From: JAJRXG01 sp038523965
GTDB lineage: Bacteria > Bacteroidota > Bacteroidia > Chitinophagales > Saprospiraceae
DNA: 64,000 bases
Direction: 5' to 3'
Assembly (NCBI GenBank): GCA_038523965.1
Contig: JBCBIX010000003.1
Span: 6,127 to 70,126 of the forward strand
In this document: in pieces, positions 8,825 to 16,687 of the stretch
Layout: every line of letters begins with the position of its first letter
Position numbering within the stretch: position 1 is the first letter of the stretch
Program-made: the position numbers and the translations under genes
The notes under the pieces: generated by a model
What the model was told of the DNA's origin: nothing
The model's input: only the letters and a program-made list of their open reading frames with translations
Databases searched by the model: none

Positions 8825-9742
8825 ATGCAGCCCTTGACTAAACGCTCAATCATCGCTGCGGTATTTACCGTGGTCTATCTCGCCATGACGTTGGGAGTTA
8901 TCGGTTGGAGATCTGATCATCTATCGATGGTCATCCTCGTTGTAGCCATGATTATCCTTCATACTCGTACGTATGAGATCGTGATTGTCCTAAGCCCATT
9001 TGCACTTTTCTGGGTGAGTTATGACTTTCTTGGTGCCTTTCCCAACTATCTGTTTTCACCTGTACACGTCTCTGATCTCTACCAAGCAGAGATAAAACTG
9101 TTTGGGATTCCATCCTCAGATGGGCTGATTACACTGTGCGAGTGGTTCCAGAGCAGGACACATGATCTGCTATCGCTATTCGCGGGAGGTTCTTATATAC
9201 TCTGGATGCCTGCACCAATGACGTACGCCATCTATCTCTATGCCAGACGACGAAACGAAGTCGTGAGGTTTGGCTACACCTTTCTTTTGGCGAATTTGAT
9301 CGGATACATCTGCTACTACAGTTTTCCTGCGGCACCGCCATGGTATTATATAAATTACGGGCCTGTTATGGACACTGCTGTACCAGGTAGTGAAGGTCTT
9401 CTTAGTGAATTTGACCGTATCATCGGAATTCCAGTCTTTCACAGCATCTATGCAAAAGGGGGTAATCCTTTCGCTGCGATCCCTTCTCTTCACAGCGCAT
9501 ATCCAATGGTAGGTTTACTCACTGCAGTTCGACTTCGCCAGCCTGGATGGATTGTTTTTTTTGTTGTCTTATCGGTTGGGACATGGTTTGCTGCAGTCTA
9601 CAGCCAACATCACTATGTCATCGACGTACTATTGGGGATCATTTGTGCGATACTCTCTTATGTTTTTATGATTTTCCTACGACGGATGTCTGTCTATCGA
9701 AGCTTTGAGCAACTACTTCTCCGTGAAGTCCAGGCTGGCTGA
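8825..9742 (+). CDS. PAP2-superfamily protein resembling Aur1 inositol phosphorylceramide synthase
   Basis: A 305-residue polytopic membrane protein. The catalytic PAP2_3/Aur1 motifs are intact: PSLHSAYP with H223, and SQHHYVIDVLLG with H263 and D267. Upstream, FPAAPPWYY, then VPGSEGLLSEFDRIIG and GGNPFAAIPSLHSA, follow the order and wording of fungal Aur1, which moves phosphoinositol from phosphatidylinositol to ceramide. The active site would face the periplasm. Two roles fit: transfer of phosphoinositol to a sphingolipid, or hydrolysis of phosphatidylinositol phosphate. The gene sits four bases after the phosphatidyltransferase and before the inositol-phosphate synthase, which supports an inositol-lipid role; the exact reaction is inferred. 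Confidence 0.78.
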   Translation: MQPLTKRSIIAAVFTVVYLAMTLGVIGWRSDHLSMVILVVAMIILHTRTYEIVIVLSPFALFWVSYDFLGAFPNYLFSPVHVSDLYQAEIKLFGIPSSDGLITLCEWFQSRTHDLLSLFAGGSYILWMPAPMTYAIYLYARRRNEVVRFGYTFLLANLIGYICYYSFPAAPPWYYINYGPVMDTAVPGSEGLLSEFDRIIGIPVFHSIYAKGGNPFAAIPSLHSAYPMVGLLTAVRLRQPGWIVFFVVLSVGTWFAAVYSQHHYVIDVLLGIICAILSYVFMIFLRRMSVYRSFEQLLLREVQAG

Positions 9743-9819
9743 ATAACACTGAGTTAACCTTGAGTACATTTTTGTTTACAATAATTTAAAGTAGAGGTGC
9801 ATTTTTGGTCATGCCCCTG

Positions 9820-9827
9820 TACCTTTG
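9820..9827 (+). promoter_or_regulatory. -7 box TACCTTTG before myo-inositol-1-phosphate synthase
   Basis: A perfect TAnnTTTG match (TACCTTTG) in the 164-base gap between the Aur1-like gene and ino1. A T-rich stretch (9801-9807) lies upstream but at shorter than normal spacing. It would give a leader of about 75 bases, unlike the very short leaders elsewhere in the window. Confidence 0.5.
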
Positions 9828-9837
9828 CGCCCCCTTA

Positions 9838-9887
9838 GACGAGGAGACGAGCGATTAGACACTTTGATGAAGGCCCCTCTCCCCGTC
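9838..9887 (+). promoter_or_regulatory. Possible long-range hairpin in the ino1 leader
   Basis: GACGAGGAGA (9838-9847) pairs with TCTCCCCGTC (9878-9887) at nine of ten positions around a 30-base loop. It lies between the -7 box at 9820 and the start at 9907, so it would be in the mRNA leader. No known riboswitch is recognised and there is no T-run after it. Confidence 0.35.
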
Positions 9888-9906
9888 CTACATTAAGATC
9901 TAACAC

Positions 9907-11178
9907 ATGACGGAGACGGCTCAATCACTCTCACCAAAAGGAAAGCTTGGCATTTTGATCCCTGGACTTGGTGCTGTTGCGACCACATTCATCGCAGGCT
10001 GTATCGCCGCTAAGAGGGGCTTAGCTAAACCAATTGGTTCTCTGAGCCAGATCGGAGACATCACAGATGCAGAGGGGAATAGCCGTCCGATCAAAGAAAT
10101 TGTCCCCATCCAAGACTTAGACAACATCGCCTTCGGTGGCTGGGATATCTATGAGGATAACGTCTATGAATCCACGGTAAACGCTGCGGTCCTGGACCGA
10201 TACATGATCGAGCAACTTAAAGAGGAATTAGAGCCGATACGTCCTATGAAGGCCGTCTTCGATCCAGAATATGTCAAAAATATCTCTGGCCCGAATGTTA
10301 AGATTGGTACCACCAAGATGGAACTCGCTGAGATGGTCATGGATGACATCATGAGGTTCAAAGCCGAGCATGGATGTGATCGCATCGTTCTGGTCTGGTG
10401 CGGTAGTACTGAGATGTATATCGAAGAGTCGGAGACGCACAGCAGCCTCGAGAAACTCGAAGCAGGCCTAAGAAATAATGCTGCGGACATCCCGCCAAGC
10501 ATGATCTACACCTATGCTGCAGTAAAGCTTGGTATCCCGTATGCTAATGGTGCTCCTAACCTCAGTTGTGACGTCCCCGCGATCGTCGAGCTGGCAGAGC
10601 AAACAGGTACACCGATCGCTGGTAAAGACTTTAAAACCGGCCAAACATTCATGAAGACAGTGTTAGCCCCTGGATTTAAATCCCGATACCTTGGGATAGA
10701 AGGTTGGTTTAGCACAAACATCCTGGGTAACCGAGATGGTGAAGTATTAGACGCCCCTGAGAACTTCAAAGCAAAGGAGGTATCTAAACTTGGAGTGCTG
10801 GAACAAATCCTCGAACCTGAGAAGTACCCCGATCTGTATGGCAACATGTACCACAAGGTGCGTATCAATTACTATCCTCCTCGTGGAGACGCCAAAGAAG
10901 GATGGGACAACATCGACATTGTAGGCTGGATGAATTATCCGATGCAGATCAAGGTGGACTTCCTCTGCCGAGATTCAATACTTGCAGCCCCACTGGTATT
11001 GGACTTGGCGTTGTTCTTAGACCTCGCAAAAAGAGCAGGCCAGAGTGGTATTCAGAAGTGGTTGAGCTACTATCTCAAGTCTCCACAGTCAGCCCCAGAC
11101 AATCACCCTGAGCATAACCTATTCATCCAGCACAAGAATCTGAACGATAAGATCCTTGAGATGGCAGGGGAACTCTAA
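9907..11178 (+). CDS. ino1: myo-Inositol-1-phosphate synthase
   Basis: A 423-residue cytoplasmic enzyme converting glucose 6-phosphate to 1L-myo-inositol 1-phosphate with bound NAD. It starts with the Rossmann element LGILIPGLGAVATTFIAG. Family blocks include FGGWDIYEDN, VWCGSTEMYIE, NGAPNLSCDVPAIVELAEQ, the catalytic-lysine region PIAGKDFKTGQTFMKTVLAP, and NILGNRDGEVL. The length matches bacterial forms of the enzyme. With the phosphatidyltransferase, PAP2 protein and PgpA around it, it supplies the head group for inositol phospholipids. It has its own likely promoter at 9820, so it may be expressed separately from the two genes before it. Confidence 0.95.
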   Translation: MTETAQSLSPKGKLGILIPGLGAVATTFIAGCIAAKRGLAKPIGSLSQIGDITDAEGNSRPIKEIVPIQDLDNIAFGGWDIYEDNVYESTVNAAVLDRYMIEQLKEELEPIRPMKAVFDPEYVKNISGPNVKIGTTKMELAEMVMDDIMRFKAEHGCDRIVLVWCGSTEMYIEESETHSSLEKLEAGLRNNAADIPPSMIYTYAAVKLGIPYANGAPNLSCDVPAIVELAEQTGTPIAGKDFKTGQTFMKTVLAPGFKSRYLGIEGWFSTNILGNRDGEVLDAPENFKAKEVSKLGVLEQILEPEKYPDLYGNMYHKVRINYYPPRGDAKEGWDNIDIVGWMNYPMQIKVDFLCRDSILAAPLVLDLALFLDLAKRAGQSGIQKWLSYYLKSPQSAPDNHPEHNLFIQHKNLNDKILEMAGEL

Positions 11179-11182
11179 AAAA

Positions 11183-11653
11183 ATGGGCCAGCCGAAAGGT
11201 TTAGCTGCCATCTCCATCGCTTCGACCCTGGGAGTCGGACTATTACCTGTTGCTCCGGGCACCTGGGGGAGCTTAGTTGCTATTCCTCTACTTCTTGGGT
11301 TGAGTAGTCTTAGCCAATCAGTTCTGGTGTCTGCAGTAGCCATTGTTTTGCTATGTATAATAGGTGTCTGGGCGATCGACCATCTTCCAGCGAGCTGGGC
11401 GCATGATGATGGTCGCATCGTCATCGACGAGGTCATTGGCATGATGATCACCATGCTCCTATTACCAATGGACTGGAAAACACTGTTGATCGGATTCATT
11501 GCATTTAGAGCTTTTGACATAGCAAAGCCGCTGGGCATTAGACGATTTGATCGACTTGAGTCATCCTGGAGTGTCCTTTTGGACGATATCGTCGCCGGGA
11601 TTTATGCCAACATATTGATCCGTGGACTCTTCATAGCTTTGGGATGGACATAG
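11183..11653 (+). CDS. pgpA: Phosphatidylglycerophosphatase A family protein (PgpA)
   Basis: A 156-residue membrane protein from ATG 11183, four bases after the ino1 stop; the longer in-frame start at 11156 would lie inside ino1. PgpA signatures are GVGLLPVAPGTWGSL (residues 18-32), IVIDEVIGM near 82-90 with the catalytic acidic pair, and DDIVAGIYANIL near the end. Classical PgpA removes the phosphate of phosphatidylglycerophosphate. In this cluster it may instead dephosphorylate phosphatidylinositol phosphate; the sequence alone does not separate the two. It overlaps the GtrA gene by a few bases if that starts at 11644. Confidence 0.85.
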   Translation: MGQPKGLAAISIASTLGVGLLPVAPGTWGSLVAIPLLLGLSSLSQSVLVSAVAIVLLCIIGVWAIDHLPASWAHDDGRIVIDEVIGMMITMLLLPMDWKTLLIGFIAFRAFDIAKPLGIRRFDRLESSWSVLLDDIVAGIYANILIRGLFIALGWT

Positions 11654-12060
11654 GTATGACGACTCACTCCAAGGCTGTACCCTTCGGCATTTCTTTCTTT
11701 AGGCATAATGCCACGGCTCTCATGGCAACTGCAGTGGATGCATTCGTTCTCATCGTCTGTCGTGAGATTTTCATATTCCCTATCGTATGGTCTGCCTTCG
11801 TCGGTGCAGTTTGTGGTGCTATTGTCGCATTTTTTTTAGGAAGACACTGGGCATATGCAAGCACAGACCACGGTATCGGTGGCCAGAGCCTGCGATTTGC
11901 GATTACTGTGGCGGGTAGTATCCTTCTGAATACATACGGCGTCTACGTGCTATCAGAAGTACTTCGGGTAGGACACTATACCATAGCTAAATTGGTAACT
12001 GCTATAGCGGTCGGTTTCTGCTTCAATTTTCCAATGCAGCGATATTTCGTATTCCGATGA
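11644..12060 (+). CDS. GtrA-family membrane protein
   Basis: A 138-residue protein with four predicted membrane helices and the GtrA-type ending RYFVFR (NFPMQRYFVFR) at the cytoplasmic face. GtrA proteins are thought to help flip or transfer polyprenyl- or lipid-linked sugars. Start choice is open between ATG 11644, overlapping pgpA by ten bases, and ATG 11656, three bases after its stop. Its stop overlaps the lipid kinase start (ATGA at 12057). In this cluster it might support glycosylation or translocation of the inositol lipid, an inference from neighbours only. Confidence 0.78.
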   Translation: MDIGMTTHSKAVPFGISFFRHNATALMATAVDAFVLIVCREIFIFPIVWSAFVGAVCGAIVAFFLGRHWAYASTDHGIGGQSLRFAITVAGSILLNTYGVYVLSEVLRVGHYTIAKLVTAIAVGFCFNFPMQRYFVFR

Positions 12061-12941
12061 AGAAGGACAAACGCAAATATCTCTTCATCATAAATCCTTT
12101 TGCCGGGGTGGATAGCAAGGATCGACTTCCTCTGCTTATCGCAGAAAGACTACCTACGGATAGATATGACTGTTCTATCCAGCACACAGAATATGCTGGC
12201 CACGCAACAATAATCGCCAGACAACAAAAGGATAACGGTTATGACGCCATCATCGCAGTCGGCGGGGATGGTACAGTGAATGAAGTTGCCGCAGGTCTCA
12301 TCCATTCCGAGACACCCATGGGCATTATCCCTGGAGGATCTGGAAATGGATTAGCGATGCATCTGGGAATCGGCCGAAACGCTCGACGAGCACTCCGACT
12401 TCTCGGTGACCCAAAAATCAAGCAGATCGATACCGTCCAGATGAACGACCGATTCTTCCTGAATATGGCCGGAGTCGGAATCGACGGCTTAGTAGCATAC
12501 AAAACCAAACACAGCACAAAGCGTGGATTCGGAACCTATTTCAGAGGTGCTATCATCGAAAGTGTCAAGTATCAGAATCGCAGATACACAGTAGACATCG
12601 ATGGGCAGACCTATACGGGGCGCTTTCTGTCTGTGAATATTGCAAATGGATCCATGTTCGGTTATCACTTCAAGGTCGCTGCCAAAGCAGATACTGAAGA
12701 TGGTCTACTTGATGCTGTGATCATACATGACGCCAAGAAGCGGAGCTACTTTGGTAATGCTTGGAGGTTCTGGGCAGGTACAATGCATCGCAGTAAACTC
12801 GCAACCTCCGATCGTGCCTCAGTAATCACGCTAACCACCCACGATAATACGTTCATGCACATCGATGGTGAGGGATACCCCTGTGAGCCGGGTACCTTTG
12901 AGTTTAGAGTACTTCCCAAATCGCTCAACGTCATTTGTTAA
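12057..12941 (+). CDS. Diacylglycerol/sphingoid-base kinase family protein (DAGK catalytic domain)
   Basis: A 294-residue lipid kinase. The N-terminal KYLFIINPFAG is followed by AVGGDGTVNEVAAGL with the ATP-binding GGDGT at 69-73, GIIPGGSGNGLAMHLGI, and the C-terminal beta domain with DTEDGLLDAVI and IDGEGYP. This family phosphorylates diacylglycerol, sphingosine or related lipids. As the last gene of an inositol/sphingolipid-type cluster it could recycle the diacylglycerol released if the Aur1-like enzyme moves phosphoinositol from phosphatidylinositol to ceramide. That would close a cycle, but it is inference. The substrate cannot be read from sequence. Confidence 0.85.
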   Translation: MKKDKRKYLFIINPFAGVDSKDRLPLLIAERLPTDRYDCSIQHTEYAGHATIIARQQKDNGYDAIIAVGGDGTVNEVAAGLIHSETPMGIIPGGSGNGLAMHLGIGRNARRALRLLGDPKIKQIDTVQMNDRFFLNMAGVGIDGLVAYKTKHSTKRGFGTYFRGAIIESVKYQNRRYTVDIDGQTYTGRFLSVNIANGSMFGYHFKVAAKADTEDGLLDAVIIHDAKKRSYFGNAWRFWAGTMHRSKLATSDRASVITLTTHDNTFMHIDGEGYPCEPGTFEFRVLPKSLNVIC

Positions 12942-13002
12942 CCAATACTTAGGAAAGGTGCCAACCTGAACCAACTGAAGAAGTGGTAATGTTGGAACAG
13001 CG

Positions 13003-13010
13003 TAATTTCG
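13003..13010 (+). promoter_or_regulatory. -7 box TAATTTCG before the OB-like gene
   Basis: TAATTTCG resembles TAnnTTTG with one change and ends six bases before the ATG at 13017. No clear -33 element is seen. It would give a leaderless or nearly leaderless mRNA. Confidence 0.4.
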
Positions 13011-13016
13011 GACATC

Positions 13017-13475
13017 ATGAGAATTCTACTACCCATATTCTTGATAAGCTTGGTTGCTACCTTAGGACATACCCAGAGTGAATATGACCTGAGTACCGAC
13101 GAAAGTGTCTGGAAAACCTTATCCAAAATCACATACAAAAAGGAATACGACGACTTCTTAGGATTCAAGATCGACAAGCCGGTATTCGCAGAAGATGTGA
13201 AGGCTCTGGAGGGCCAAGAAGTAGTGGTCAAAGGATACATTATTCCGATCGAAGGATATCGCAGTCACCAGGAGTTTATCTTCTCTGCATATCCATACAA
13301 CATGTGCTTTTTCTGCGGTGGAGCGGGACCTGAGACAGTGATGGAAGTCGTAAGTATCGAGCCTGTAGAATACACTGCTGAACAAGTTGTGCTCAAGGGA
13401 AAGCTCGAGCTCAATGCTGACGACATTAACAGACTCATGTATCTGTTAGTGGATGCCGAATTGTCGGAAGAATAG
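13017..13475 (+). CDS. Secreted DUF3299-like (OB-fold type) protein
   Basis: A 152-residue exported protein: signal peptide ILLPIFLISLVATLGHTQ, then a small beta-rich domain. The core reads LEGQEVVVKGYIIPIEGY, FIFSAYPYNMCFFCGGAGPETVMEV and VVLKGKLELNADD, a pattern seen in periplasmic DUF3299-like proteins with an OB-type fold. The cysteine pair in MCFFCGG could bind metal or form a disulfide. The function is unknown. It is followed at nine bases by a DUF4159 gene and then by MoxR, so the three probably form one operon. Confidence 0.6.
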   Translation: MRILLPIFLISLVATLGHTQSEYDLSTDESVWKTLSKITYKKEYDDFLGFKIDKPVFAEDVKALEGQEVVVKGYIIPIEGYRSHQEFIFSAYPYNMCFFCGGAGPETVMEVVSIEPVEYTAEQVVLKGKLELNADDINRLMYLLVDAELSEE

Positions 13476-13484
13476 GACTGATCG

Positions 13485-14099
13485 ATGTCAGGATTTACGT
13501 TCACAAGACTCATGTATGAAAGTGGAGACTGGGATGTAGATCAACGCATGCCTTCCAATCTCCTGCATTCTTTGATCGAGTACACGACGATTCCCGTAGA
13601 TACAGAGGAGAAGATCGTGCCGCTATCGAGTCAGGAGATCTTCCAATCACCTTTCGCCTACATCGCAGGGCACAGGTTAGTTCAGTTCACAAAGCAAGAA
13701 CGAGCCAATTTTGAAGCATACGTGAGAAGAGGTGGGTTTGTATTTGCAGATGACTGTAATCATGATATTGATGGTCTGTTTGCGAAGTCGTTTGAAGCTC
13801 AGATGGAGGAACTCTTCGGACCAGAGTCGTTACAAAAAATACCCAACGATCATTATCTCTACCGCTCTTTCTTTGAGTTTGATGGACCTCCAACAACGTC
13901 GCAAGAGCTCAATGGATGGGGAGATGATCTTGTACATGACTATCTCAAAGCTATCATCATCAATGATCGTATCGGAGTACTATACTCTAACAAGGACTAC
14001 GGATGCGAGTGGGATTACGACTTCCGTAATAAGAGATGGTACAAGAATGATAACACTAAGTTTGGGGTTAACATCGTCATGTACGCCATGACTGCTTAA
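13485..14099 (+). CDS. DUF4159 domain protein
   Basis: A 204-residue protein without a clear signal peptide. It shows the DUF4159 pattern: FTFTRLMYESGDWDVDQRMP at the start, LSSQEIFQSPFAYIAGH, the glycine-rich YVRRGGFVFADDCNH, and IGVLYSNKDYGCEWDYD near the C-terminus. The fold is related to class-I glutamine-amidotransferase-like domains but no catalytic triad is obvious. In Bacteroidota, DUF4159 genes usually lie beside MoxR and DUF58 genes, as partly seen here. Confidence 0.8.
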   Translation: MSGFTFTRLMYESGDWDVDQRMPSNLLHSLIEYTTIPVDTEEKIVPLSSQEIFQSPFAYIAGHRLVQFTKQERANFEAYVRRGGFVFADDCNHDIDGLFAKSFEAQMEELFGPESLQKIPNDHYLYRSFFEFDGPPTTSQELNGWGDDLVHDYLKAIIINDRIGVLYSNKDYGCEWDYDFRNKRWYKNDNTKFGVNIVMYAMTA

Positions 14100-14125
14100 C
14101 CTCAACCTACAACTACCTTCTCCTT

Positions 14126-15100
14126 TTGGACAAATCGCAGATCGAAGCACTCATCCAGAAACTCCCAACACTCAAGAAGGAGATCGGGAAGGTCATCGTT
14201 GGCCAGTCTACTGTCATCGACCAATTGATTATCGGGATGATCGCTGGCGGTCATGTTTTACTCGAAGGGGTACCTGGACTGGCCAAGACGCTGATGATTC
14301 GTTCTCTATCAGAGGTTGTAGGCGTATCCTTTAATCGCATCCAGTTCACGCCAGACCTTATGCCAACGGATATCCTCGGAACTGAACTCCTTGAGGAAGA
14401 CGATGAAGGAAAACGTCACTTTAGATTTGTCAAAGGGCCTGTGTTTACGAACATTCTATTGGCTGATGAAATCAACCGGACACCGCCAAAGACTCAGTCA
14501 GCGCTGCTACAGGTGATGCAAGAGTATCAGGTCACCTACGGAGGCCAACGACATGAACTTCCACGGCCTTTTTTTCTATTGGCCACTCAGAATCCAATCG
14601 AACAGTCGGGCACGTTTCCGCTACCGGAGGCGCAGGTCGACCGCTTTCTGCTCTACGTACAAGTCGGCTACCCGTCTGAAGCGGAGGAAGCCCAGATCCT
14701 ACGTGTTACGACGAGTGATCGCTCAGAGACTCTTCGTCCGATACTTGAGGCAAGCGATATCATGAATCTTCAAGACCTCTGTAGACAAGTCACCATAGCC
14801 GATGAACTTGTCACTGCCATCAATAGACTTGTTCGATCCACACGTCCGGCCCCGAGTGCATCTACCATGGTTGGCAAGTACATCGATTGGGGCGCGGGAC
14901 CTCGCGCAGGCCAAGCGCTGATCCTGGCAGCTAAGGCTTGTGCTCTATTGCAGGGTCGTTATGCCGTGATTCCTTCCGATATCCGTGACATGTCATTCCC
15001 AGCTCTTCGTCATCGCCTCTTGCTTAATTATCAAGCGAATGCTGATGGTATAAGCACGGAGGATATCATCCAAACTCTTCTTGACAAGGTGAATCTGTAG
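14126..15100 (+). CDS. MoxR-family AAA+ ATPase
   Basis: A 324-residue cytoplasmic AAA+ protein beginning with TTG at 14126; no ATG is available before the conserved KLPTLKKEIGKVIVGQ. Walker A is GVPGLAKT (48-55), Walker B is NILLADEINRTPPKTQ, sensor 1 is LLATQNPIEQSGTFPLPEAQ, and sensor 2 lies in DWGAGPRAGQAL. MoxR proteins are chaperones that insert metal or help assemble partners carrying VWA or DUF58 domains. Such a partner normally follows directly, but here the next gene is a TolC-type channel after 144 bases, so the partner is elsewhere or lost. Confidence 0.9.
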   Translation: MDKSQIEALIQKLPTLKKEIGKVIVGQSTVIDQLIIGMIAGGHVLLEGVPGLAKTLMIRSLSEVVGVSFNRIQFTPDLMPTDILGTELLEEDDEGKRHFRFVKGPVFTNILLADEINRTPPKTQSALLQVMQEYQVTYGGQRHELPRPFFLLATQNPIEQSGTFPLPEAQVDRFLLYVQVGYPSEAEEAQILRVTTSDRSETLRPILEASDIMNLQDLCRQVTIADELVTAINRLVRSTRPAPSASTMVGKYIDWGAGPRAGQALILAAKACALLQGRYAVIPSDIRDMSFPALRHRLLLNYQANADGISTEDIIQTLLDKVNL

Positions 15101-15244
15101 GCTCGGGGGGGTGTCCAGATTATTTTAATCTGTCCAAAATTGGGATTCATATAATTTACCCGTCCACAGATCGAGTGCCTTTTACCTTAGCTCTCACTCT
15201 GCGGATGATGAGTCTGTAGCTGTAATCATTCAGAAGATGACATT

Positions 15245-16672
15245 ATGAGAAACTACCTATTACTGATTGTCTTGTTCACTGGTTCGCTCGCTGCCAAAGC
15301 ACAAGAAACGTGGAGCCTGGAGCGCTGCATCGTGTATGCCATCGAGCACTCTGTCGATATGCAGCAGGCAGACTACGCCATCGCAGATGCCGACATTATC
15401 AATGATCTCAATCGACAGCAGCGATACCCTAATCTTACTGCGGGCACAAATGCCTTTTGGAATACTGGACGGACGGTGGACCCGACTACGAATGATTTCA
15501 TATCGACAACCTTTTTCTCTAATGGCCTTCAATTGAATACTGGTGTGACCCTTTTTAACGGGGGGCGGATTAACAATACGATCAAACAAGGCCAACTGTC
15601 TCAGGAAGCAGCACAAGAAGACAAGGCATCGACGATTAACACGATCACACTCAATGTGCTGGCAGCATATTTTGAGGCTCTATTCGCTCAAGATGATCTC
15701 GTAAATCAAACGGTCCAACGCAAGACCATCGTCGATCAGATCGATCAGATGAACAAAATGGTCGAAGCCGGAACAAGGGCGAAATTCGAAATCTATGATC
15801 TCGAAGCACAACTGGCTCAAGCAGATCAATCTGTCACCTTAGCACAAAACCGAATCGATCTTGCCATAATTAGCCTCAAGGGAGTGATGAATCTCGACTC
15901 GCAGGATCCCATGGAGCTAACTGAGCCACCAGTCGATCAGGCAGTCTACTCTGATCTAACCACGGCATCATTCGAAGAAATATTAGATCGGGTCATAGCA
16001 GCTCGACCAGAACTCAGAGCATTTGATCTCCGCGTCCAGAGTGCAGAACTGGGAGTAGACCTTGCTAAGGCAGATCTCTATCCCTCACTGACGTTTGGGG
16101 TTTCTTTCTCTTCTAATTTCTCGAATCAGTTCAAGCAGGCATCAGAGGACGGCTCCATCGTCCGAGTGGACCAAAATGTTTTTCTCAATGGTAATCCTGC
16201 GACTATTGGAACGGACCAGTTCATTCCGAGCAGTGTCTCCACCCTACCATGGGCTGATCAAATCGATGAGAATAAGTCTCTCGGCTTCGGATTTAATCTG
16301 AATATCCCAATCTACAATCGGAATCAAACCAAAGGAGGCATCAATAGAGCTAAACTCAATGTTCTCAACCAACAAGCGGAACGCGAGCGATACTCTATCA
16401 ATCTTCGCAATACACTCGGCGGCCTCATTACTGATGTCAAGGCTGCCGAACGTGCCCTTGAAGCAACAGACAAGGTGCTTGAGGCTCGTCAGATATCGTT
16501 TGAGAATGCTGAAAAAAGATTCAATCTTGGCGCGATCAACTCATTCGACTACACTAATATCCAAGATCAGCTGAACCAAGCGAAGACCCAGCAAATCATC
16601 GCCAAGTATGACTACATGCTCAAGGTCAAGGTACTGGACTTCTATCAGGGATATCCTGTCTCTCTCAACTAA
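15245..16672 (+). CDS. TolC-family outer membrane efflux protein
   Basis: A 475-residue protein with signal peptide YLLLIVLFTGSLAAKAQ, followed by WSLERCIVYAIEHSVDMQQA and long coiled-coil helices in two repeats (about 25-225 and 230-470), the OEP/TolC layout. Motifs include NLNIPIYNRNQTKGGI and the ending FNLGAINSFDYTNIQDQLNQA. It forms the outer membrane channel of a tripartite export system with the HlyD-type adaptor that starts 15 bases after its stop. The inner membrane pump is not beside it. The upstream 144-base gap carries a box close to the promoter consensus (TACCTTAG, 15184-15191 region) but nothing certain. Confidence 0.88.
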   Translation: MRNYLLLIVLFTGSLAAKAQETWSLERCIVYAIEHSVDMQQADYAIADADIINDLNRQQRYPNLTAGTNAFWNTGRTVDPTTNDFISTTFFSNGLQLNTGVTLFNGGRINNTIKQGQLSQEAAQEDKASTINTITLNVLAAYFEALFAQDDLVNQTVQRKTIVDQIDQMNKMVEAGTRAKFEIYDLEAQLAQADQSVTLAQNRIDLAIISLKGVMNLDSQDPMELTEPPVDQAVYSDLTTASFEEILDRVIAARPELRAFDLRVQSAELGVDLAKADLYPSLTFGVSFSSNFSNQFKQASEDGSIVRVDQNVFLNGNPATIGTDQFIPSSVSTLPWADQIDENKSLGFGFNLNIPIYNRNQTKGGINRAKLNVLNQQAERERYSINLRNTLGGLITDVKAAERALEATDKVLEARQISFENAEKRFNLGAINSFDYTNIQDQLNQAKTQQIIAKYDYMLKVKVLDFYQGYPVSLN

Positions 16673-16687
16673 CTAACAATATCTGTC

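Noticed and set aside
15116..15132. Hairpin CAGATT/AATCTG after the MoxR gene, considered as a terminator
   Set aside because: The stem is only six AT-rich pairs and no T-run follows it.
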